Below are positions 56,273 to 64,000 of a stretch of DNA of 64,000 bases, one piece after another. Each line of letters starts with the position of its first letter. Positions within the stretch are counted from its first letter, which is position 1. The translations under genes and the position numbers were made by a program. The notes beneath the pieces were generated by a model. It did not search any database. It was given only the letters and a program-made list of their open reading frames with translations, and was not told where the DNA came from. Origin of the DNA: Luidia sarsii (lineage: Eukaryota; Echinodermata; Asteroidea; Paxillosida; Luidiidae); assembly GCA_949987565.1 (NCBI GenBank), contig OX465111.1, positions 3,136,459 through 3,200,458 of the forward strand. The letters run 5' to 3'.

Positions 56273-56932
56273 TGTTGTGGATAGGATGTAAAAAAGTTTG
56301 TTGAGGTCATAGGCTCTCCTCCTGTAGACACACGAGGGCGCTGTTCCGTTGACAACGGTGCAGCTCTACAGTTCAGTTATATTTCGGTTACAGCGATCTT
56401 GCTACATTGTCAAATACTCCACCTTGATTTCCCCCTAATGCGCCCAATGATGTAAGTGCACTTTATTTTCTTGAAGGATAATTGTTATAGAGTAAAATGA
56501 ATATAATTTTCTTTATAGTCCAGATAGAATAATAGTGAAATTTCAGTCCCTAAATTTAACCTTCCATACTTGTGGTAATGTAATTATGTCATTGTTTAAC
56601 TGTGCAGCAGATATATACATTTTGTTGTTCTGAAGAGAGCTACATGTATTTCCCAGTTTGGTAATGTACTGTTTGATCATTCTAAGAGGGGAGTACATAT
56701 CATTTTTGGTTTCTTGTAACATTCTAAGCAAGTTGATTTATTTATTTGGAGACTTTAGCCACAGAAGGAGCACTTTCAGAAATACTCAACTTGGTTTGTT
56801 TTGTCTTTTGAATGTTTAATTTACAGATTGAACTCTTTGCCATCTCACAAGTAAAACCAGAATACAATATGAGTGGTGATTAGTACATAACATTTATGCG
56901 TCGGTGGAATATTTATTGAAGTGTCCGTTACA
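56273..56932 (+). mobile_element. 5' LTR of a BEL/Pao retrotransposon (660 bp)
   Basis: Starts TGTTGTGGATAGG and ends CCGTTACA (TG...CA). It matches 63058-63717 at a constant offset of 6,785 bp and I find no difference, implying very recent insertion. The flanks GGTGA (left) and GGTGT (right) are a 4-of-5 match, so the target duplication is uncertain inside a repeat. AATAAA is not obvious in the LTR. After the LTR I see no TGG-type tRNA primer-binding start. Confidence 0.95.
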
Positions 56933-56969
56933 TCAAGTTCAATATCAGCGTCCAAAGAGAAACGACAGG

Positions 56970-59900
56970 ATGAGTACTGCAGTACCAAGTCCAGGAGACG
57001 ATGTAAAGCCGGAAGACTCGGCCAGTCAGTGCAGTCATACAACAAGCACCTCTTCAAGCAGGAGAGCCAGAATAGAGGTTATGGCGAAGAAGGCTGCACT
57101 ACAAGCAGAAATGGAGGCCCTCAAAGAGCAGCAAGAGCTGGAGCTACAGGAACTGAGGCTCCAACAAAGAAAAACGGAGCTCCAAATCAAGGCTAAGCTG
57201 TCCCGTGCAGAGGCAGAGGAACGAGTGTATGCTGAATATGATGAGAGGAAGAGCGAAGTTCGTCCGACACAGACCAGTCTGCCCCCCATCGAGCCCAGTC
57301 CAGGCAGTTCGCTCCCACAAGGTGGGTCAAGCGAAACGATCCAGTACCCCATCGAGGATCGTGACACGCCCTTGACGCAAGGTAGATCACCCCCCACTGA
57401 TGTAATCGGTGAAATGTTGCGCCAGACGAGGCAACAGCAGCAAGGCCTAATAGAAACTCTGCAACTACCAAGAGCAGAACTGATGTGCTATGAAGGAGAT
57501 CCCATGAAGTTTTGGGAATTTTGGAGGGCCTTTGAGGTCAACGTAGATAGCACAAAGGTCAGTGCCGCTGCCAAGCTGACAAGACTTCTGCACTACTGCA
57601 GAGGTGAAGCACGTAGAGTGATTCAGGCATGCTCTGTAATGGAGTCGACACTAGGCTACGAACGAGCTAAGACCTTGTTGAAGGAAAGATTTGGAAACAA
57701 ATACAAGGTAGCTGACGCCTGGATGAAAAATGTCACCAGAGGCCGGGCAGTAAACCCCCATGACGGAAAGGCCATCAGGGAACTTGCAGATGAGCTGCAA
57801 GTTTGCTACCAGACCCTGCAGTCCATGGGTTATGAAAGTGAGATGGCACACCAGAGCTTCCTGAAAGACATCCTGGAACGACTGCCAAACTACATGCGCT
57901 ACCGATGGGCCGGCAAGGTTAGATGTCTGGAGAAAAATGAGAGCCGCTTGCCAAACATGGAAGATCTAGTGGCCTACATAGATGACATAGCAGAAGAAGA
58001 GAACAACCCCATCTACGGCTCGTCTACTTGGAAGAGAAACCATGATGTTCCTACCAGGGGAAATGCCCGTGACCAGCAGAGATCTAAGGGCTCCTTCGCA
58101 GTGACGTCTATGCCAGAAAGGGCACCTCCCAGGAAGTGTGCACTATGCGAGGGAGAACATGCTCTGTTTGGCTGTCAAAGATTCAGAGCAAAGTCACCAC
58201 AAGAAAGGTTTGAGTACGCTCGACAGGAAAGGCTCTGCTTCAACTGTCTGCGTAAAGGTCACATGACTGCCGTGTGTAGGCTGAACAGGACATGCACCGT
58301 TCCTGGCTGTGACAAGAAGCATACCAAATTTCTGCACGTCATGCAGACACCACAGCAGCAAGCACAAGATGTCTTACAGCAGACTACACCTCAAGATGCC
58401 TCAGTCCAGAATGGCTATGTTGACTCATTGGAGGCGAGTTATGTCACAGGGGCCGGCAAGACAGTCCTACCCATTGTACCTGTACGAGTCAGGTCTGCAG
58501 GAGGCAGCATCTTCATCAAGACACACGCATTGCTAGATACCGGATCGACAAACTCCTTCTGTACAGAGCGCTTGGCATCCCAGCTGGAAGCCAAAGGAGA
58601 GAGACATCGCATCAATCTGACAACACTAGATAAGACAGAAGGCAGCATTGACACCATGAAGATAAGTCTGGCTGTTGATAGTGGGCCAGCAACGGAGTGC
58701 ATCAGAATGCCGTGTGTTTACACAAAGAAGACGATCAACATTTCGAGCATACACCTGGCAAACATGGAAGAGATAGCGCAGGTGCCACATCTAAAGAGCA
58801 TCAACTTGCCCTTTGCCAGAGGGAAAGAAGTTGGGCTATTAATTGGCCAAGACGTCCCTGCAGCACTCATGCCACTTGAAGTAAGACAAGGGACAGAGAA
58901 GGACGGGCCTTATGCTGTGAGAACCACCTTGGGATGGTCACTACATGGACCAGTCAGCCAACTGAAGTCACCCCATCACCCCAGTATGGCATCGAACTTT
59001 GTCCAACACGACATGGGTCTTGAAGATCAAGTTCAGAAGTTTTGGAAGCTAGAGGGGTCCGAAGACCTACACGACAGAAAGGAAATGTCAGTGAATGACA
59101 AGAGAGCCTTGAAGATATGGGAGAATGGTATAGAAATGGACAAGGGACATTATCAGTTACCGATACCATTTAAGCAACAACAACCGAACCTGCCAAGCAA
59201 CAGATGGATGGCTGAACAAAGATTGCAGAGTCTAGCTCGGAAATTCAACAAGGATGAATCTCTGCGACAGAAGTACAGTGATGGCATTGATGACCTACTT
59301 CTGAAAGGCTATGCAGAGGAGGTTCAAGAAGCAGAATGCCAGCCTGAAGACAAGCCCATATGGTACCTCCCTCATCATGCAGTTTTCAATCCAACAAAAC
59401 CAGGCAAGATACGAATCGTATTTGATTGTGCTGCCAAAAGTACAGATGTATGCCTTAACGACGAAGTTCTGCAAGGACCAGATCTGACAAATAAGCTCAC
59501 AGGAGTCCTGCTCAGATTCAGATGTGAGCCAGTCGCCTTCATGGCAGATGTGGAGGCCATGTTCCACCAAGTGCGGGTACCAGTAGAAGATCGAGACGTG
59601 TTGAGGTTTCTCTGGTGGCCATCCGGTGATGCGACTCAACAACCAAAGGTGTATAGGATGTGTGTACACCTATTCGGAGGGACATGGAGCCCAAGTTGCT
59701 GCAATTTTGCCTTACACCAGACAGCTGAAGATAACCGAGATAAATTCAGCCCTGAAGCTGTGAAAATCGTCAAACGCAGCTTCTACGTGGATGACTGTCT
59801 GGTGTCAGTAGACAGCGAAGGGAAAGCTCTGAAACTAGTTGATGAGCTGAGAAATCTGCTGCAGAGAGGCGGATTCAAGTTGACGAAATGGCTGAGTAAC

Positions 59901-62381
59901 AGACCAAGCGTTCTGGAGTCTATCCCCATCGAAGAAAGAGCAAAGAAGTTGAAGGGACTTGACTTGAACCGAGATGCTCTACCGGTTGATAGAGCCCTGG
60001 GCGTCAGCTGGGACGTAGAAAGAGACTGCTTGGGATACAAGTTGTCACCCAAGGATAAGCCACTGTCCAGACGTGGACTCTTGAGCATCGTGTCATCGAT
60101 CTACGATCCATTGGGATATGCCAACCCATTTATCCTGAAGGCAAGACTACTACTTCAGAAGTTGACGAAGATGAAGCTGGGATGGGATGAACCTCTGCCA
60201 GAGGAACAGAGACGCACGTGGCAAGCATGGTTGGCAGACCTATCAGAGATGAGAGATTTTGAGGTGAACAGATGCATAAAGCCACATAACTTCGGAGATG
60301 TGACAAGATACCACTTGCATCATTTTGCAGATGCTTCAGAGAAAGCATATGGAGCAGTTTCCTACCTCGTCATGAAGAATGCCAGAGGTGAACTTCACAG
60401 TGGTATTGTGATGGCCAAGTCACATATGGCACCATTGAAAACAGTGACTATTCCACGTCTTGAGCTCACTGCTGCGACACTCGCTGCCAAACTCGATGTT
60501 GCAGTAAAGAGAGAGCTCGATGTGCAAGAACCAATTAAGTCAACATTTTGGACTGACAGCACAATTGTGTTGCAATACATCAGGAGTACGGAAGGACGGT
60601 ATCGCACTTTTGTGGCCAATAGAATAGCTGGCATACATAATGCATCAGAACCAAGTGAGTGGCGTTATGTGGACACAAAGAGCAATCCAGCAGATGACGT
60701 GTCCAGAGGGATGACAGCTTGTGAGCTTAAGAAGAGCAAAAGATGGCTACAAGGGCCAGAGTTTCTCCAGAAATCAGAAGATGAATGGCCGAAGGAGCCA
60801 ATAGTAGTGGAGCCTGTGGTGAAGCAGATTGACCCAGAGCTCAAGAAGAGCAGAGAGCAAGTACACACACTAGCAGTGGGGAGAGATGAAATCAATGCAA
60901 CAGACAAGGTATTACAGCACTACTCATCATGGCACAGGCTGAAGAAGGGAGTAGCATGGATTCTGCGAGTGAGAGAGCACTTGCGTAACAAGAGTCAGGG
61001 CATGCCAAATGTCTTGAAGAAGCAACTCTCAGTAGATGATCTTGACATGGCAGAGCAAGCAATCATCAGATATGTTCAACGGCAAGACTACCCAGATGAG
61101 TACCAGACACTGAAGACGGGTAACCCTGTGAAGAATTCGAGCCCACTGCATAAGCTAGACCCCAAGATGAATAGAGAAGGAATGATGTGTGTTGGAGGAA
61201 GGCTCAAAAATGCCGAGCTAAAGACATGGGAAAAGCATCCAATAATTCTTCCAAAGAACAGTCACATCGTCACGCTGGTAGTAAGACACATCCACTTTGC
61301 ATTAGGACATTCTGGGAGAGAACATGTATTGTCCAGAATGAGGCAGCAGTATTGGGTGGTGGGTGGACGGACAGCAGTACGCAAAGCTCTACACAACTGC
61401 TTTGTGTGTAGACGTCAGTCAGCACCACTCATCTCTCAGAAGATGGCAGATCTACCTCGAGATCGAGTGACGCCTAATCAACCCCCTTTCACCTCCGTCG
61501 GTGTAGACTGCTTCGGACCATTCATGGTCAAACTAGGCCGAAGTCAAGTGAAAAGGTACGGGTGTATCTTTACATGCCTTGTGATAAGAGCAGTTCATAT
61601 TGAAGTACTACATTCCCTGGAGACCGACTCATTTCTTAATGCCTTGCAGCGCTTCACCGCAAGGCGGGGTCAACCGAGAAGTATCCGATGTGACAATGGC
61701 ACCAATTTTGTAGGTGCTGAGCGTGAGCTTAGAGAAGGAATCAACCGTTGGAACAAGCAGCAGATCCATGAATATCTCTTGCAGAGAGAGATCAGATGGA
61801 AATTTAATCCCCCTGCAGCATCCCACATGGGCGGTCTGTGGGAGAGACAAATACGAACAATCAGAAAGGTCCTGAACACTGTAATGAATCAACAAGTTCT
61901 CCACGATGAAAGCCTTTCAACCATGATGTGTATTGTTGAATCAGTGATCAACAGTCGGCCACTCACCGTGGTCTCTGATGATGTGAAGGATGCAGAAGCA
62001 TTGACGCCGAACCATCTGCTTTTGTTGCGTTCAAACAACACCTTGCCAGCAGACATATTCCAGAGGAATGACCAGTACAGCCGGAAACGTTGGAGACAAA
62101 TCCAATACCTTGCTGATATCTTTTGGCACAGGTGGAGCAGAGAATACCTACCAACATTGCAGCAGAGATGCAAATGGAACAATCCAGCAAGAAACGTAGA
62201 GGTTGGAGATGTCGTACTCATTGCCGACAATCTACCCCGAAACCAGTGGTCCATGGGCAGAGTGGAGGAGGTCTACCCCGGAGCGGACAACCTGGTGCGT
62301 ACAGCCAAGGTCAAGACAAAGGCAACCACTCTCGTGAGACCGATCCACAAGATGTGTCTTTTGGAGACGGTGACTGAGTAG
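56970..62381 (+). CDS. BEL/Pao Gag-Pol polyprotein (intact, 1,803 residues)
   Basis: Single open frame from ATG at 56970, 37 nt after the 5' LTR, to TAG at 62379-62381. In order: a Glu/Lys-rich coiled coil (about 30-95); a DUF1759-type gag domain (about 140-340); a CX2CX4HX4C zinc knuckle near 423; an A17-type aspartic protease with DTGS near 522; reverse transcriptase with FMADVEAMFHQV near 852 and the catalytic FYVDD near 938; RNase H with its Asp, Glu and Asp residues from about 1118; an integrase HHCC zinc finger (about 1430-1470); an integrase core with D near 1511, D near 1573 and E near 1623; and a C-terminal DUF5641 (about 1700-1800). The order protease-RT-RNaseH-integrase with DUF1759/1758/5641 is diagnostic of BEL/Pao. 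All catalytic residues are present and no frameshift is seen, so it may be active. No env gene follows. Confidence 0.97.
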   Translation: MSTAVPSPGDDVKPEDSASQCSHTTSTSSSRRARIEVMAKKAALQAEMEALKEQQELELQELRLQQRKTELQIKAKLSRAEAEERVYAEYDERKSEVRPTQTSLPPIEPSPGSSLPQGGSSETIQYPIEDRDTPLTQGRSPPTDVIGEMLRQTRQQQQGLIETLQLPRAELMCYEGDPMKFWEFWRAFEVNVDSTKVSAAAKLTRLLHYCRGEARRVIQACSVMESTLGYERAKTLLKERFGNKYKVADAWMKNVTRGRAVNPHDGKAIRELADELQVCYQTLQSMGYESEMAHQSFLKDILERLPNYMRYRWAGKVRCLEKNESRLPNMEDLVAYIDDIAEEENNPIYGSSTWKRNHDVPTRGNARDQQRSKGSFAVTSMPERAPPRKCALCEGEHALFGCQRFRAKSPQERFEYARQERLCFNCLRKGHMTAVCRLNRTCTVPGCDKKHTKFLHVMQTPQQQAQDVLQQTTPQDASVQNGYVDSLEASYVTGAGKTVLPIVPVRVRSAGGSIFIKTHALLDTGSTNSFCTERLASQLEAKGERHRINLTTLDKTEGSIDTMKISLAVDSGPATECIRMPCVYTKKTINISSIHLANMEEIAQVPHLKSINLPFARGKEVGLLIGQDVPAALMPLEVRQGTEKDGPYAVRTTLGWSLHGPVSQLKSPHHPSMASNFVQHDMGLEDQVQKFWKLEGSEDLHDRKEMSVNDKRALKIWENGIEMDKGHYQLPIPFKQQQPNLPSNRWMAEQRLQSLARKFNKDESLRQKYSDGIDDLLLKGYAEEVQEAECQPEDKPIWYLPHHAVFNPTKPGKIRIVFDCAAKSTDVCLNDEVLQGPDLTNKLTGVLLRFRCEPVAFMADVEAMFHQVRVPVEDRDVLRFLWWPSGDATQQPKVYRMCVHLFGGTWSPSCCNFALHQTAEDNRDKFSPEAVKIVKRSFYVDDCLVSVDSEGKALKLVDELRNLLQRGGFKLTKWLSNRPSVLESIPIEERAKKLKGLDLNRDALPVDRALGVSWDVERDCLGYKLSPKDKPLSRRGLLSIVSSIYDPLGYANPFILKARLLLQKLTKMKLGWDEPLPEEQRRTWQAWLADLSEMRDFEVNRCIKPHNFGDVTRYHLHHFADASEKAYGAVSYLVMKNARGELHSGIVMAKSHMAPLKTVTIPRLELTAATLAAKLDVAVKRELDVQEPIKSTFWTDSTIVLQYIRSTEGRYRTFVANRIAGIHNASEPSEWRYVDTKSNPADDVSRGMTACELKKSKRWLQGPEFLQKSEDEWPKEPIVVEPVVKQIDPELKKSREQVHTLAVGRDEINATDKVLQHYSSWHRLKKGVAWILRVREHLRNKSQGMPNVLKKQLSVDDLDMAEQAIIRYVQRQDYPDEYQTLKTGNPVKNSSPLHKLDPKMNREGMMCVGGRLKNAELKTWEKHPIILPKNSHIVTLVVRHIHFALGHSGREHVLSRMRQQYWVVGGRTAVRKALHNCFVCRRQSAPLISQKMADLPRDRVTPNQPPFTSVGVDCFGPFMVKLGRSQVKRYGCIFTCLVIRAVHIEVLHSLETDSFLNALQRFTARRGQPRSIRCDNGTNFVGAERELREGINRWNKQQIHEYLLQREIRWKFNPPAASHMGGLWERQIRTIRKVLNTVMNQQVLHDESLSTMMCIVESVINSRPLTVVSDDVKDAEALTPNHLLLLRSNNTLPADIFQRNDQYSRKRWRQIQYLADIFWHRWSREYLPTLQQRCKWNNPARNVEVGDVVLIADNLPRNQWSMGRVEEVYPGADNLVRTAKVKTKATTLVRPIHKMCLLETVTE

Positions 62382-63057
62382 CAAGCGGAGCCATGATGGA
62401 GGGATGAAGTGTGTCTGGACGTAGGAGCAGTTTGATGCAGTGTGGATGTTCATGCTGCACATACAGTCAGCAATTTGCTATTTGCCAATGGGCATATTTT
62501 CAGAGGTGCGAGCCAAGCGCCGCCTCGTATTTTCTTTGGATGGAATCCTGAGCATAATCACCTACAGCATGTGAGGAGCAGACTACAAGACGTGCCTTCT
62601 GGACTCAGATCAGAGAAATGAACAGTGGATACAGCATCAGAAAAGGGGAACATTCTAGAAATTCCATCACATTAAGCCTGAGCGCTCTTAATTCTATGTG
62701 TGATTTTCCCTTGGTGAATGTGTATGTTCATACATCTGAGTAGACTACATAACTACATTTTGCTGAAGGTTGTTGAAAGAAGCAGACAGATGTACTAGCT
62801 GGTATATAATGTTGTGTGTTCAAGATTTGTGAGAAACCTGTTAAATTGACTTGTAATGACTTTTTTCATCGCGGTTGTCTTTATTAGGGGTACATGATTG
62901 ATTACAGTGTAGTGCATAATGATCTTAAAGTGACTGTCACTGACCATAATGTTTGTTTATGTTAAAGAAGTTTCAGTGTAGTTAGCAGTTATATACTTAA
63001 TAGTCTTAATGTAGTAAATGATCATATTTGTTTGAATGCTCATTTAAGGGGCCGGGA
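62382..63057 (+). other. 3' untranslated internal region and polypurine tract
   Basis: 676 bp between the gag-pol stop and the 3' LTR with no sizeable frame. The last 12 bases, AAGGGGCCGGGA (63046-63057), abut the 3' LTR and serve as a likely polypurine tract, interrupted by CC. The element therefore ends without an envelope gene. Confidence 0.75.
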
Positions 63058-63717
63058 TGTTGTGGATAGGATGTAAAAAAGTTTGTTGAGGTCATAGGCT
63101 CTCCTCCTGTAGACACACGAGGGCGCTGTTCCGTTGACAACGGTGCAGCTCTACAGTTCAGTTATATTTCGGTTACAGCGATCTTGCTACATTGTCAAAT
63201 ACTCCACCTTGATTTCCCCCTAATGCGCCCAATGATGTAAGTGCACTTTATTTTCTTGAAGGATAATTGTTATAGAGTAAAATGAATATAATTTTCTTTA
63301 TAGTCCAGATAGAATAATAGTGAAATTTCAGTCCCTAAATTTAACCTTCCATACTTGTGGTAATGTAATTATGTCATTGTTTAACTGTGCAGCAGATATA
63401 TACATTTTGTTGTTCTGAAGAGAGCTACATGTATTTCCCAGTTTGGTAATGTACTGTTTGATCATTCTAAGAGGGGAGTACATATCATTTTTGGTTTCTT
63501 GTAACATTCTAAGCAAGTTGATTTATTTATTTGGAGACTTTAGCCACAGAAGGAGCACTTTCAGAAATACTCAACTTGGTTTGTTTTGTCTTTTGAATGT
63601 TTAATTTACAGATTGAACTCTTTGCCATCTCACAAGTAAAACCAGAATACAATATGAGTGGTGATTAGTACATAACATTTATGCGTCGGTGGAATATTTA
63701 TTGAAGTGTCCGTTACA
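63058..63717 (+). mobile_element. 3' LTR of the BEL/Pao retrotransposon (660 bp)
   Basis: Same length and apparently the same sequence as the 5' LTR (56273-56932), with the same TG...CA ends. It is followed by a GTTGCTACTGTTGCTACT-type trinucleotide stretch continuous with the microsatellite left of the 5' LTR. The complete element is 7,445 bp. Confidence 0.95.
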
Positions 63718-64000
63718 GGTGTTGCTACTGTTGCTACTCCTGTTGCTGCGGCTACTGTTGTTGGCTTTTTGGAAAAGTGTTACTGTCTCGTCTGTTTTTT
63801 GGGGGGTTTTTTTCTTCAATTTTAGTCCTGTTCTTCCTCTTCTTCTCTTGCGATCGAGATCTAGTTGTTGTTGCTGCTGCTGTTGCTGTTATTGACGAGG
63901 ACAGTCCTTCCTATATTCGTTTTCTCAACGAAGCAAATATCTGTAAGTCCATGTTGCTTGACTTAGCAACTAATTATACATTTCAGGATCACTTTCAGCC
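63718..64000. other. Right flank: trinucleotide-rich sequence, no gene
   Basis: GTTGCT and GTTGTTGCTGCTGC-type repeats to about 63890, then unremarkable sequence to the window end. The frame reading through poly-Leu here is a by-product of the repeat. Confidence 0.6.

Noticed and set aside
56543..56731. Small gene of 62 codons, identical at 63328-63516
   Set aside because: Both copies lie inside the two identical LTRs; the duplication is the LTR itself.
56904..56969. Upstream start of the BEL gag-pol at 56904
   Set aside because: The codon there is GTG inside the LTR; the first ATG in frame is at 56970.

Overview
This is a eukaryotic nuclear genome window, most likely from a marine invertebrate deuterostome. 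An echinoderm is my first guess, from the frequent AGGGCGCT-type and TAGGCCTA-type short motifs, the tRNA-derived SINEs, and the Penelope-like and BEL/Pao retroelements. This is inference; nothing here fixes the species. Intergenic DNA is AT-rich and repeat-dense. The one large host gene is strikingly GC-rich.

Layout. 1-7802: an inverted repeat with arms of about 3.8 kb around a 214-bp spacer; each arm carries a MITE with a 9-bp target duplication and a tRNA-derived SINE. 7803-15600: non-coding repeats, including tandem tRNA-like units and a 114-bp tandem repeat. 16200-17720: the 5'-truncated 3' half of a Penelope-like element (end of RT plus GIY-YIG endonuclease). 17800-20500: a full SINE copy, a GGCTGGTTGACT-type minisatellite and two adjacent palindromes. 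20300-22880: a nested inverted-repeat element holding a RecQ-like helicase fragment. 22881-26585: AT-rich DNA with no recognised gene. 27272-52165 (minus strand): the host gene. 52166-56272: upstream sequence with a candidate NRF1-like promoter cluster and small repeats. 56273-63717: a complete BEL/Pao LTR retrotransposon with apparently identical LTRs.

The centrepiece is a minus-strand gene with two coding exons. Exon 1 (52042-50275) encodes a signal peptide, a very short CxxCxC ectodomain, one transmembrane helix and the start of a cytoplasmic tail. It joins by a phase-1 intron (50274-48607, GT-AG) to one 21,335-bp coding exon (48606-27272). The predicted protein is 7,700 residues. Almost all of it is a low-complexity repetitive cytoplasmic tail: first about ten modules of a helix plus an [IV]x[IV]-[IF]-[KR]-L strand-like motif, then thousands of residues studded with glutamine-anchored TQT/SQT/VQV/TQV motifs (LC8-like, also SQ/TQ-like), then a charged helix with 12- and 8-residue tandem repeats, then a Ser/Asp/Pro-rich C-terminus. 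I do not recognise a named family. It is the best candidate in the window for an undescribed system: a membrane-anchored giant scaffold.

The other genes are transposon genes and do not work with the host gene, but repeats have entered its intron. These include a 288-bp TIR element ending 57 bp from the acceptor and a cluster of Penelope-associated hairpin motifs.
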